Positions 21,172 to 33,978 of a stretch of 64,000 bases of DNA are shown in pieces. How positions within the stretch are numbered: position 1 is the first letter of the stretch; the number at the start of each line of letters is the position of its first letter. Below the pieces are notes generated by a model, which was given only the letters and a program-made list of their open reading frames with translations, was not told where the DNA came from and made no database searches. The position numbers and the translations under genes were made by a program. Source of the DNA: Bog-756 sp963699085 (lineage in GTDB: Bacteria > Actinomycetota > Acidimicrobiia > Acidimicrobiales > RAAP-2); NCBI GenBank assembly GCA_963699085.1, contig CAVOTH010000004.1:1488001-1552000 (forward strand), given 5' to 3'.

Positions 21172-24100
21172 TCAGTCGGCCGGGACCAGCTCGCGCAGCA
21201 GGGTCACCAGGACCGGGGCGAAGCCACCGGTGGCCGGGTCGGGGTGGATCGGAACGGTCAGGCGGTGCGCCTCGGGCTGGTACGTGCCCCCCGGGGCGAG
21301 GCGGCGCAGCCTGACTTCGGCCGAGGCCGCCAGCGTGATCGGGGTGAGCTTGGCCACGGCCCGGCCCCCGGGACCGCCCCGCGGACCGGCGCCCTCGCCG
21401 GTGAACCGGGGCACCGACACGGCCAGGTCGTCGACGCCCAGCCGCAGGCACTCCACCCGCAGCAGGGCCACCTCGAGGAGCGCGGTGGCCGGTGCCGGCA
21501 GCGGGCCGAACCGGTCCTCCCACTCCGACCGGACGTCCTCCACCTCGGCGATGGTGCGGACCGCCGACAGCCGCCGGTAGGCCTCGAGCCGTACGTCCTC
21601 GGCCTCGACGTAGGCCGGAGGGAGGTGGGCGGCGTCGGGCAGGTCGACCGACAACTCGATGCGGCTTGGGCCGGGGCTCGCCCTTCAGCTCGGACACCGC
21701 CTCGGACACCATCTGGACGTAGAGGTCGTAGCCGATGGCGGCGATGTGGCCGGACTGGTCGCGCCCGAGCAGGTTGCCGGCCCCGCGGATCTGCAGGTCG
21801 CGCAGGGCGATCTTGAAGCCCGAGCCCAGCTCGGTGTGGTCCCCGATGGTCCGCAGGCGCTCGTAGGCCGTCTCGGACAGGACCCGGTCGGCGGGGTGGA
21901 ACAGGTAGGCGTAGGCCCGCATGCCGGCCCGGCCCACCCGGCCCCGCAGCTGGTGGAGCTGGCCCAGCCCGAGCAGGTCGGCCCGGTCGACCACCAGCGT
22001 GTTGACGGTGGGCATGTCGATGCCCGACTCGACGATGGTCGTGCACACCAGCACGTCGTACTCGCCCTGCCAGAAGTCGAGGACGACCTGCTCGAGCGTG
22101 CCCTCGTCCATCTGCCCGTGGGCGACGGCCACCCGGGCCTCGGGGGCCATCTTGCGCACCCGGTCGGCCGTCGGCGTCGATGTCCTGGACCCGGTTGTGC
22201 ACGTAGAACACCTGGCCCTCGCGGAAGCAGCTCGCGGCGGATGGCCTCGGAGGCGGCCGCCTCCTCGAACTCACCCACGTGGGTGAGGATGGGCCGCCGG
22301 GCGGCGGGCGGGGTGTTGACCATCGAGAGGTCGCGGATGCCGGTCAGGGCCATCTCGAGCGTCCGGGGAATGGGGCTGGCCGTCAGCGTCAGGACGTCGA
22401 CCCCTTCGGCCATCGCCTTGATCGACTCCTTGTGGCTGACCCCGAAGCGCTGCTCCTCGTCGACCACCAGGAGACCGAGCTTCTTGAACGTGACGTCCTG
22501 GCCGAGCAGTCGGTGGGTCCCCACCACCACGTCGATGGAGCCGTCGGCCAGTCCGGCCAGGACCCCGTAGGCCTGGGCGTTGGTGAGGAACCGGCTGAGC
22601 AGGGCGACCTTCACCGGGAACGGCGCGTACCGGTCGGCGAACGTCTGGGCGTGCTGGCTGGCCAGCAGCGTGGTCGGCACCAGCACGGCGGCCTGGAACC
22701 CGTCCTGGACGGCCTTGAACACGGCGCGGATGGCCACCTCCGTCTTGCCGAAGCCGACGTCGCCGCAGATCAGGCGGTCCATCGGGCAGGGGCCGCTCCA
22801 TGTCGGCCGTGACATCCTCGATGGCCCGCAGCTGGTCGGTGGTCTCGACGAACGGGAACGACGACGCCAACTCGGCCTGCCACGGCGTGTCGGGCCCGAA
22901 GGCATGGCCGGGTACCTCGAGCCGTCGCCGGTAGAGGGCGACCAGCTCCTCGGCGATCTCGTGCACGGCCGCCCGGGCCTTGGAGCGGGCCTTCTGCCAC
23001 TCGGAGCCCGCCCAGCCGATTGATGGTCGGCGAGTCGCCGCCGGCGTAGGGGGTGAGCAGCTCGATCTGATCGGTCGGGAGGTACAGGCGGTCGCCGCCC
23101 CGGTACTCGAGGAGCAGATAGTCGCGGGTGGCGCCGCCCATGGTCCGGGTGACCATCCCGCCGTAGAGCGCCACCCCGTGCTGGCGGTGGACCACATAGT
23201 TGCCCGGCGCCAGATCGTCGAAGAAGCCGTCGACCGGACGGGCCCGGGTCCGGGCCTGGCGGTGGGGGCGCACCCGGCCGGTGACGTCGGACTCGGTCAG
23301 CACCGCCACCCGGCAGCCCGGCAGCACGAACCCGCGGTCGACGGTGGCCACCACGATCCGGGCGCCGGGAATCCCGAGGTCGTCGTCGGGTCCGGCCACC
23401 GGCACCAGCAGCCCCTCCTCGGCCAGCAGACCCGACAGCCGTTCGGCTCCGCCGTCGGTACCGGTGCACAGCACGACGGCGTACTCCGACTCGGACAGGG
23501 TCCGGACCTGAGCGGCCAGCCGGGCCGCGTCGCCCAGGATCGGCTCCCAGCCCCGACTCTCCACCAGCGGCACGTCGGGGCCCTCGGCCGACGGGACCAA
23601 CGACACCACCGCCGCCGGGGTACCGGTCAGCAGTCGGTCGAAGGGGGCGTGCAAGCGGGGCGCGTCGCCACCGTCCAGCAGTCCCCAGGTGTCGGCCAGG
23701 GCGTCGGCCAGCGCCGACTCCTCGTCGAGCAGCTCGGACGCACGGTCGCGGACCCGGCGGGGTTCGACCAGGATCACCTGGGCGTCGTCGTCGAGCAGGT
23801 CGCACAGCAGCTCGTCGCCGGGTACGAGCCAGGGCAGCCACGACTCCATCCCGTCGAACAGCTCGCCGTGGGCGATGCGGTCCCACTGGTGTCGGCCCCA
23901 CGGAGCGGTCGCCACCAGGTCCGCCGCCCGCTGCCATCATGGCCTCGTCGGCGACCAGCTCCCGACAGCCGAACAACGCCACCGAGTCGAGGTCGTCGGT
24001 CGAGCGCTGGTCGGCCACGTCGAATCGGGTCAACCGGTCGACCTCGTCGCCCCACAGGTCGATGCGCACCGGCTCGTCAGCCGTCGACGGGAACACGTCG

Positions 24101-24697
24101 ACGATGCCGCCCCGCACGGCCAGCTCGCCCCGGTGCTCGACCAGGGATTCGCGGCGGTAGCCCCGGGACACAAGGTCGGCCACCAGCTCCTCGACGACCA
24201 CCCGGTCCCCCCTGGCCACGAGCACCGGGACGGCCGCGGTCCGCCACGGCCCGAGGCGCTGCAGGAGCGCCTTGACCGGGGCCACGATGATGTCGGGCAT
24301 GACGTCGACGCCGTCGGAGGTCGCCCCGCCTCCGCCCCCGATGGCCCACAGCAGGCGGAGCCGGCGCCCCATGGTGTGCACTTCGGGGCTGACCCGCTCG
24401 AACGGCAGCGTCTCCCAGGCCGGGAAGAGCTCGACCACCGGCGCTCGGTCGGAACCCCGTCTGCCCGACCTCCGCCGCCCCGGAGGCGAAGACCTCGAGG
24501 TCGTGGGCCAGCTGGGACGCGGCGGCACCGGTGGGGGTGACCACCAGTACCGGGTGCTTCGACCCGAGGCGGACCAGACCGGCGAGCACGAAGGCCTGGG
24601 CCGGAGTCGAGACGGCCAGGGTGGCGCCGCGGGCGCCCACCACCCGGGTCATGGCGGGGTCGTTGCGGAGCAGTTGAGGGAGCGAGCGGAGACTCAC
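21172..24697 (-). CDS. mfd: transcription-repair coupling factor (frame broken)
   Basis: About 1170 residues when about seven single-base shifts are bridged. Order: UvrB-homology N-terminal domains (VELFPAWETLPFERVSPE, ELAVRGGIVDVFPS), the RNA polymerase interaction domain (GNYVVHRQHGVALYGGM, YLLLEYRGGDRLYLPTDQ), the translocase with Walker A GDVGFGKTEVAIRA, TLLASQHAQTF, DEEQRFGVSHKE and TASPIPRTLEMAL, then IVESGIDMPTVNTL, QLRGRVGRA and the C-terminal D7 domain with DRFGPLP. Mfd removes RNA polymerase stalled at lesions and recruits UvrA. GTG 24697 is the start; the stop is at 21172. Confidence 0.92.
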
Positions 24698-24757
24698 CCG
24701 GTCAGGGTACCGGCGTCCGACGGGGACCCTGCCCGTGGCCGCCGGGCCGGGTCGGGG

Positions 24758-25553
24758 TCATTTCGGGCGCTTCGACTCCCACCGGAACCGCCGGGCCGTC
24801 ACGAACAGGGCGCCGGCTGCCCAGATCAGCATGACCACGAGGTCGCTGCACCCGCAGTCCGGACCCCGGACCGCCTTCGAAGGCGGACACCATGGCCCGG
24901 ATCATGTGGAAGATCGGGAACCAGTCGGCGATGCGAACCAGGACCGAACCCTGGGCCAGCGGGTAGAAGACGCCGGAGATGAAGACCACCGGGAAGTAGA
25001 TGCCGTTGACGACGGCCGGGGCCGCATCGGCGTTCGGGACGATGATGGTGACGGCCAGACCGATCGAGCAGAACGTCACGATGCCGACCAACAGGGTCAA
25101 CAGCAACGCGCCGGGGTGGTACGGGAAGTGGAGGTGGTACGAGGACATCCCGATGCCCACGATCAGGACCGTCAGGATGGCCACGACGATCAACACCGAG
25201 CCGATCAGTCCGCCGATGTAGGAGCCGATGGCGATGGGCGTGCCCCGCATGCGCTTCAGCACGCCGGAGTCGCGACGGTTGCAGACGGTCATGGCCAGGT
25301 TGGTGTAGCAGGCGGCGATCAGGCCGAAGGTCAGCATGGAGACGCAGATGTACTGGTCGTAGCGCAGGGTGGAGCCGGGCACCTTCGAGGAGCCGGCCGA
25401 CGTCCCGACCACGATCAGGAACACGATGGGGAAGAGGAAGGTGAAGACGGCGGCCATCGGGTTCCGCCAATAGGACTTCTGCTCGTAGCGGACCTGTTGG
25501 AGCGCCACCTTGACGTCACCCGTCCGCACGTCGCGGACCCGGACGCCGTTCAT
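24758..25553 (-). CDS. ABC-2 type transporter permease
   Basis: About 265 residues with six hydrophobic segments (first FTFLFPIVFLIVVG, last ALFVTARRF region). The family-typical stretch AVVNGIYFPVVFISGVFYPL precedes the final cytoplasmic end. An indel near 24850 shifts the last 40 residues; corrected, they end in RFRWESKRPK with a TGA at 24760. The ATG overlaps the ATPase stop (ATGA), so the two form a DrrA/DrrB-like exporter. Substrate unknown; lipid or drug-like molecules are typical of the family. Located between pth and mfd. Confidence 0.8.
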
Positions 25554-26474
25554 ACTTCGCCCTCGCCGGTCAGTGTCAGATAGATGTCTTCGAGCGAAGG
25601 CCGCACCACCGAAAGCCCGGCCAGGCCCTCACCCCGGTCGAGTGCCCATCGGGTCAGTTGGTGGAGGACGGCTGTGGGTTCGGCCACGGTGAACTCGACG
25701 AACCCGGCCCGGACCTCGCCGACGACGCCCTCCGGCAACGGCAGGTCGACAGTGGCCACGCCCTCGGGGAGTACGAACCGGACGGTCGACACCCCGTGGT
25801 CCCGGCCACCCAGCGTGTCCGGGCGGTCCCGAGGCCACCATGCGACCTGCCGGCCAGGACGACGACGGTGTCGGCCAGGGCCTGGGCCTCGTCCATGTAG
25901 TGGGTGGTGAGCACCACCGTGCGACCCTCGGCACACAGGTCGCGGACCACCTCCCACGCCTCGCGTCGGGCGGAGGGGTCGAAGCCGGTGGTCGGCTCGT
26001 CGAGGAAGATCAGCTCGGGATTGCCGACGAGGGCGAGTCCGAGGTCGAGTCGTCGCTGCTGGCCACCCGAGAGGACCTTGATCCGGGCTGCGGACTTCTC
26101 CTCCAGACCGACCAGGCCGATGACCTCGTCGACCGGGCGGGGGGCTTCGTAGAGATTGGAGCGTTGGGCCAGCGCCTCGGCGACGGTCAGGTACGGGCTC
26201 GACGGCGCACTCCTGGAGCACGATGCCCACCCGGGCCCGCAACGCCCGGTCCCGCCGGGCCGGGTCGAACCCCAGGACATTCACCTCGCCGGCGTCGCGG
26301 TTGCGGTAGCCCTCGAGGATCTCGACTGCCGTGGTCTTGCCGGCTCCGTTCGGCCCGAGCATGGCCAGGACCTCGCCGCGGCGGACCTCCAGGTCGATCC
26401 CGCGCGAGGGCCTGGAAGTGCCGTAGGACTTGGTCAGCCCCCGGACCGAGATGGCGACGTCGGACGGAGGGCAT
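25550..26474 (-). CDS. ABC transporter ATP-binding protein, DrrA-like
   Basis: About 307 residues. Walker A GPNGAGKTTAVEIL, Q-loop VLQECAVEPYLTV, signature VLSGGQQRRLDLG, Walker B LIFLDEPTTG and the H-loop LTTHYMDEA are all present. The C-terminal 90 residues end in PSLEDIYLTLTGEGE, as in exporters of the DrrA/CcmA type. Small frame changes lie near 26460 (extra base right after the start), 26400, 26205 and 25850. Starts at ATG 26474, 34 bases after the pth stop. Confidence 0.85.
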
Positions 26475-26507
26475 GCCCGTGAACCTACTCGGCGGTGTTG
26501 ATGCGGT

Positions 26508-27104
26508 TCATCGCCGCTCGGCCCCGAGGGTGGCGATCAGCTCGACGGCGTCGGCGGCCACCTCGGCGGCTACGGCCAGCGCCTCGCGCTCGTCCTTGCC
26601 CGGGCGCTTCAGCACGTAGTCGGCACCGGGCTGGCGCCCGGGTGGCTTGCCGATGCCGATGCGCACCCGCAGGTAGTCGCCGGTGTGGAGGTGGGCGTGG
26701 ATCGACTTGAGCCCGTTGTTCCCGGCGGTGCCGCCCCCGGCCTTCACCTTGACCCGGCCCGAGGGGAGGTCGAGCTCGTCGTGGACGACCACCAGCCTCG
26801 AGGTAGCAGCCGAGCCGTCGACCGGCTCGTCGATGCCGGCCCGGCGCACCAGCGGGGCGACGGCCAGTCCGGACTCGTTCATGTAGGTGAGCGGGACGGC
26901 GCACAGCACGGCTGGTCGCCGATGCGGATCCGGCCGGCACGGGCCCGGAGGCCCTTTTCGGCCGAGAGCGAGCCGTGGTGGCGCGCCACCAGGCAGCGCG
27001 ACGGCATCGGCACCGATGTTGTGCCGGGTGCCCTCGTACTCGGCGCCCGGGATTCCCCAGCCCGACCACGAGGAGGTCCGCCGGTGCCCCCCGACGGGGA
27101 CCAC
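26508..27104 (-). CDS. pth: peptidyl-tRNA hydrolase (frame broken)
   Basis: About 195 residues. GLGNPGAEYEGTRHNIGADAV carries the substrate-binding Asn and catalytic His of the family. CAVPLTYMNESG, VVHDELDLPSGRVKVKAGGGTAGNNGLKSI and GDYLRVRIGIGKP follow in standard order. Cleaves peptidyl-tRNA released by ribosome drop-off. Single-base shifts around 27055, 26990 and 26915 disturb the N-terminal third. The start is uncertain: GTG 27104 lies upstream of the conserved LLVVGLGNPG. Confidence 0.88.
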   Translation of the reverse strand: MVPVGGHRRTSSWSGWGIPGAEYEGTRHNIGADAVALPGGAPPRLALGRKGPPGPCRPDPHRRPAVLCAVPLTYMNESGLAVAPLVRRAGIDEPVDGSAATSRLVVVHDELDLPSGRVKVKAGGGTAGNNGLKSIHAHLHTGDYLRVRIGIGKPPGRQPGADYVLKRPGKDEREALAVAAEVAADAVELIATLGAERR

Positions 27105-27132
27105 CCGATCCCTCGCGGCGGCGGAGCAGGGC

Positions 27133-27767
27133 TTAGCCCTCGTCGGTTTCGGTCGGCGGCCGGCTCGGCCTCCTCGGTGACCTCGGCCGTCTCGGCGACT
27201 CGACCTGGACCCGGGGCGGGTTGCCGGCGACGACGGTGGCGTCGAGGTCGGTCTCGAGCTCGACGCCGGCGGGGATGGCGATGTCCGACACGTGCAGCGC
27301 CCCGCCGATGGTCAGGGACGAGATGTCGATGTCCACCGACGGCGGGATGTCGGTCGGCTTGGCCTTGATGTGGAGGGTGAACAGCTGCTGGTCCACGATG
27401 CCGTCGCCGTGGGCGACCTCGACGGCCTCGCCGATCAGGTTGATCGGTGACCTCGGCGCTGATCAGCTCGTCGCGGTCGGACGATCAGGAAGTCGACGTG
27501 GGTGACCGTGTTGCGGACCGGGTGGTGCTGGATGTCACGGGCCAGGGTCAGGTGGTCCTTGCCGTCCACCTTGAGCGAGAGCAGGGTATTGAGCCCGGCC
27601 TCGCCCGACATGGCGATCTGGAACTCGCGGGCGACGACGGCGACCGGGATGGGGTCGGTCCCGTGGCCGTAGACCACACCGGGGATCCTGCCCTCGGCCC
27701 GCAGGCGGCGGGTCGAGCTCGATCCGATCTCGCGGCCGGTATGGGCGGTGAGCGTGGTTTCGGGCAT
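27133..27767 (-). CDS. rplY: 50S ribosomal protein bL25 (CTC family)
   Basis: About 210 residues: an N-terminal 5S rRNA-binding domain (AHTGREIGSSSTRRLRAEGRIPGVVYG), then the CTC-type C-terminal beta domain (QLFTLHIKAKPTDIP, DISSLTIGGALHV, VVAGNPPRV) and an acidic tail ending in TETDEG. ATG 27767 has gaggag at ideal spacing. An indel near 27470 lies between the two domains, and two extra bases in the tail near 27160-27200 obscure the Glu-rich end. Upstream of pth, the usual actinobacterial order. Confidence 0.9.
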
Positions 27768-27942
27768 GCGGGGACTCCTCGGGAGGTACAGAGACGGGCG
27801 CAGGGTCACGCCTCCCGGGTCGTGCCCTGGGCACGGAGCGGGTGTGGCTGCTGCTGACGGCTCACCATGATAGACGCAAGCCCGAAGCCCGGGGCCACAC
27901 GCCCCCCTTCCAGCGGCGTGGATGCGCCCGCCCTTTCAGGGG

Positions 27943-28914
27943 CTACGCCAGGTTTTCGCCGCCGAAGATCTCGGAGACCGACGTGTCCTCGAACACGGCG
28001 TCGATGGCGTCGCTGATCAGCTTGGCCACCGACAGCACCTCGAGCTTGTCGAAGTAGCGGTCCGCGGCGATGGGCAGGGTGTTGGTGACGACCACCTTGG
28101 TCAGCGCCGAATTCTTGAGGCGGTCGATGGCCGGGTCGGACAGCACGGCGTGGGTGGCCATGCACCAGACCTGGGAGGCACCCCGGTCGGCCAGCAGGTC
28201 AGCCGCGGCCACGATGGTGCCGGCGGTGTCGATCATGTCATCGATAAGCACGCACTGGCGGCCCTCGACGTCACCGACGACGTGCAGCGCCTCGACCTGG
28301 TTGGCCACGCCCCGCAGGCGCCGCTTGTGCACGACGGCCAGGTCGGCGGTCAGGTGCTGGCTGAACCGCTCGGCCACCTTCACCCGTCCGGCATCGGGGG
28401 CGACCACGACCAGGTCGTCACTGAGGTGTTTGCGCAGATAGTCGACCATCACCGGCGCCGCCGTCAGGTGGTCGAAGGGGATGTCGAAGAATCCCTGGAT
28501 CTGACCGGAGTGCAGGTCGACGCTCACCACCCGGTCGGCCCCCGCCACCGAGAGCATGTCGGCCACCAGCTTGGCGGTGATCGGCTCGCGACCGGTGGCC
28601 TTGCGGTCCTGGCGGGAGTAGCCGTAATAGGGGCACACCGCGGTGATCCGCTTGGCCGACGCCCGTTTGGCGGCGTCGATCATGATCAGGTGCTCCATCA
28701 ATGAGTCGTTGACCGGACCGCAGTGGGTCTGGACGATGAAGACGTCACTGCCCCGGATGGAGCTGTCGAAGCGGCAGTGGATCTCACCGTTGGCGAACTC
28801 GCGCAGATTGGCCTCGCCCAACTCGACCCCCAGCTGGGTGGCGATCTCCTGAGCAAGCTCCGGATGGGACCGACCCGACACCAGGTCGAGTCGGCGGCGC
28901 GGGGTGAATTCCAT
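27943..28914 (-). CDS. prs: ribose-phosphate pyrophosphokinase
   Basis: 323 residues, intact. It makes PRPP from ribose-5-phosphate and ATP for nucleotide, His and Trp synthesis. Seen: FANGEIHCRFDSSIRG, the ATP-site region YYGYSRQDRK, the flexible-loop/metal site SVDLHSGQIQGFFDIP, and the PRPP signature CVLIDDMIDTAGTI. Length and motifs are standard for class I enzymes. The start lies 10 bases after the glmU stop, so the two are co-transcribed. Confidence 0.96.
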   Translation of the reverse strand: MEFTPRRRLDLVSGRSHPELAQEIATQLGVELGEANLREFANGEIHCRFDSSIRGSDVFIVQTHCGPVNDSLMEHLIMIDAAKRASAKRITAVCPYYGYSRQDRKATGREPITAKLVADMLSVAGADRVVSVDLHSGQIQGFFDIPFDHLTAAPVMVDYLRKHLSDDLVVVAPDAGRVKVAERFSQHLTADLAVVHKRRLRGVANQVEALHVVGDVEGRQCVLIDDMIDTAGTIVAAADLLADRGASQVWCMATHAVLSDPAIDRLKNSALTKVVVTNTLPIAADRYFDKLEVLSVAKLISDAIDAVFEDTSVSEIFGGENLA

Positions 28915-28923
28915 GGCCCGACG

Positions 28924-30129
28924 CTACCGCGCCGAAGGGTCGGGGTCAGATGCCGTAGGGCCCACAACACCGCCGGCGGGAACCTCGGATCCTTCGGCGA
29001 GGACGGAGAACGGCCCGATCCGGGCGTCGGGCCCGATGACCGAGCGGCGGCAGACGCTGGAGGTGATCACGGCGCCCTCCCCCACCGTGGTGTCGACCAG
29101 GCGGGTGTCGGGGCCGAGTTCGGCGTGCTCGCCCACCACGCAGTTCCCCTGGAGGATGACCCCGGGGAGGAGAACCACATCCGTGGCCAGGGTGACGTCG
29201 ACGTCGATGTAGGTGTTGACCGGGTCCCACATGGTGACGCCCCGGCGCATCCACCGCTCGTTGATCCGGTCGCGCAACTCGGCCTCGGCCACGGCCAACT
29301 GCGCCCGGTCGTTGACGCCGGCCACCTCCATGGTGTCGTCGACGACCACGGAGCCCACCCGGTGGCCGGCCTCGTAGAGGACCTCGACCACGTCGGTCAG
29401 GTAGTACTCGCCTTGCGCGTTGGCCGGGCTCAGCCGGCGCAACGACGGCGCCAGCACGCTCCGCTTGACGCAGTACATCGAGGTGTTCACCTCGCGCACC
29501 TCGAGTTGCTCGTCGGTGGCGTCACCGTGCTCGACGACCCGGGCCACGGCATCGTCGCGACCCCGCACCACCCGGCCGTAGCCGGTGGGGTCGTCGAGGA
29601 CGGCGGTCAGCAGGGTGGCGGCGTCGTCGCTGTCCCGGTGGACCTGGACCAGGCGGGCCAGGGTGCCGGGTCGCAGCAGCGGCGTGTCTCCGGGCAGGAT
29701 CACCACGTCGCCGTCCTCGCCGTCCTCCTCGTCGGGCAGCCCGGTCAGGGCCACCGACATGGCGTCACCGGTTCCCCGTTGTTCGACCTGTTCCACGAAC
29801 TCGATGGCCATGCCGGGAGGTGCGTGTTCGATCAGCGTCTTGGTCACCCACTCGGCCCGATGCCCGACGACGACGACCACCCGGCTCAGCGGCAGCTCGG
29901 CCAGGGCGTCGAGTACGTGCAGGATCATGGGCCGCCCACACAGCCGGTGCAGTGGCTTCGGGCGGGCCGACCGCATCCGGGTGCCGTGTCCCGCGGCCAG
30001 CACCACGGCCGACAGCGGCCGGCTGGGTGCCGCCCGTCGGGTGGTGCCGACTGAAGCCGACTCCCAATTGTCGTCGTGGCCCTGGGGGTAGGTCCGGATC
30101 ACCACGACGCCACTCCGGCGGGGACGCAC
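28924..30129 (-). CDS. glmU: GlmU-like UDP-GlcNAc pyrophosphorylase, acetyltransferase domain truncated
   Basis: 401 residues versus about 450-490 for bifunctional GlmU. The uridyltransferase domain is complete: LAAGHGTRMRSARPKPLH, QRGTGDAM, PGDTPLL, NTSMYCVK, NAQGEYYLTD and AGVNDRAQLA. The left-handed beta-helix then starts (YIDVDVTLATDVVLLPGVIL) but ends after IGPFSVLAEGSEVPAGGVVG. The part that normally carries the acetyl-CoA site and catalytic His is absent. The stop is 10 bases before prs, so the missing part is not hidden in another frame downstream. GlcN-1-P acetylation would need another enzyme. Confidence 0.85.
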   Translation of the reverse strand: MRPRRSGVVVIRTYPQGHDDNWESASVGTTRRAAPSRPLSAVVLAAGHGTRMRSARPKPLHRLCGRPMILHVLDALAELPLSRVVVVVGHRAEWVTKTLIEHAPPGMAIEFVEQVEQRGTGDAMSVALTGLPDEEDGEDGDVVILPGDTPLLRPGTLARLVQVHRDSDDAATLLTAVLDDPTGYGRVVRGRDDAVARVVEHGDATDEQLEVREVNTSMYCVKRSVLAPSLRRLSPANAQGEYYLTDVVEVLYEAGHRVGSVVVDDTMEVAGVNDRAQLAVAEAELRDRINERWMRRGVTMWDPVNTYIDVDVTLATDVVLLPGVILQGNCVVGEHAELGPDTRLVDTTVGEGAVITSSVCRRSVIGPDARIGPFSVLAEGSEVPAGGVVGPTASDPDPSAR

Positions 30130-30250
30130 GATGGGGCACGGCTGGCTTCGGCACGCGACACAAGGATCATGGGCCTATTCTTCCCACGTCAGCCCGGGCG
30201 ATGCGACCCCGGGCACCATCTCCGCCCCCTACCAGGGGACATCGACCGCC

Positions 30251-31850
30251 ATGCCCGTACTCCCCTCCACCATCGACCCGACCTCCGACACCTTCCGTCA
30301 GAACGAGTCCGCCATGATCGAGGGCCTCGAACTGGTGGATGCCGAGCTGGCTACAGCCAGGGCCGGCGGGGGTGAGCGCTACGTGGCCCGCCACCGGGAG
30401 CGGGGCAAGATGACCGCCCGCGAGCGGGTCGAGCTCCTCCTCGACCGGGACACGCCGTTCCTCGAGCTGTGCCCATTTGTGGCCTGGGGCACCCAGTACA
30501 CGGTGGGGGGATCGTCCATCATGGGCATCGGCGTGGTGGAGGGCGTCGAGTGCCTGATCAACGCCACCGACCCCACGGTGCGGGGTGGGGCCATGAACCC
30601 GTGGTCGTTCCGCAAGGGCGCCCGGGGGTCCGACATCGCCCTGGCCAACCGCCTGCCGTCGGTCAGCCTCACCGAGTCGGGCGGGGCCGACCTCCCGGCC
30701 CAGGCCGAGCTGTTCATCCCCGGCGGCCGCGCCTTCCGCGACATCACCCGCCACTCGGCCGCTGCCATACCGACGGTGGCGGTGGTGTTCGGCAACGCCA
30801 CCGCGGGGGGCGCCTACGTGCCGGGGATGAGCGACTACGTGGTCATGATCGACAAGCGCTCCAAGGTTTTCCTGGGCGGGCCGCCGTTGGTCAAGATGGC
30901 CACCGGCGAGGAGTCCACCGACGAGGAGTTGGGCGGCGCATCCATGCACGCCCGGGTGTCCGGCCTGGCCGACTACCTGGCGGCCGACGAGGTCGACGCC
31001 ATCCGGCTCGGTCGCCAGATCGTCCGGCGCCTGCAACTGGCGCAAGCACGGCCCGGGCCCGACCGAGCCGGCCGACGACCCGGTCCACGACCCGGACGAG
31101 CTGCTCGGCGTCGCCTCGGCGGACCCCAAGATGCCCTTCGACCCCCGCGAGGTCCTCGCCCGGGTTGTCGACGGCTCCCGGTTCGACGAGTTCAAACCGC
31201 TGTACGGGACGAGCCTGGTCACCGGGTGGGCCTCGATCCACGGCTACCCGATCGGGGTCCTGGCCAACCATCGGGGCGTCCTCTTCTCCGAGGAGGCCCA
31301 CAAGGCGACCCAGTTCATCCAGCTGGCCAACCAGATCGACGTGCCTCTCCTCTTTCTGCAGAACACCACCGGGTACATGGTCGGCAAGGAGTACGAGCAG
31401 GGCGGGATCATCAAGCACGGGGCGATGATGATCAATGCCGTCTCGAACTCGTCGGTCCCCCATCTGACCGTCAACATCGGCGCCTCGTACGGAGCCGGCA
31501 ACTACGGCATGTGCGGCCGGGCCTACGATCCCCGGTTCCTGTTCGCCTGGCCCAATGCCCGCTCGGCGGTGATGGGTCCCGCCCAGCTGGCCGGGGTGTT
31601 GTCTATCGTCGGACGCCAATCGGCCGAGTCCAAGGGGATGCCGTTCGACGAGGAGGCCGACGAGGCCATGCGCACCTTGGTCGAGGCCCAGATCGAGTCC
31701 GAGTCACTCCCGCTCTTCCTCAGCTCGCGCCTCTACGACGACGGGATCATCGACCCACGGGACACCCGCACCGTGCTGGGGCTGTGCCTGTCGGTCATCG
31801 ACAGCCAGCCGGTCACGGGCACCCGTGGCTACGGCGTGTTCCGGATGTGA
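30251..31850 (+). CDS. acyl-CoA carboxylase beta subunit (methylcrotonyl/geranyl-CoA type)
   Basis: About 532 residues; a frame change near 31045 is bridged. N-terminal ARHRERGKMTARERVELLLD, crotonase-like halves with ESGGADLPAQAELFIPGG, FGNATAGGAYVPGMSDY and FLGGPPLVKMATGEE. In the second half, QNTTGYMVGKEYEQGGIIKHG resembles methylcrotonyl- or geranyl-CoA carboxylase rather than the propionyl-CoA form. It transfers carboxyl from biotin to the acyl-CoA. First gene of the operon with the biotin carboxylase, AtuA and a dehydrogenase. ATG 30251 is preferred; the frame is open further upstream. Confidence 0.87.
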
Positions 31851-31857
31851 GGCGGGC

Positions 31858-33974
<2,117 letters not shown>

Positions 33975-33978
<4 letters not shown>

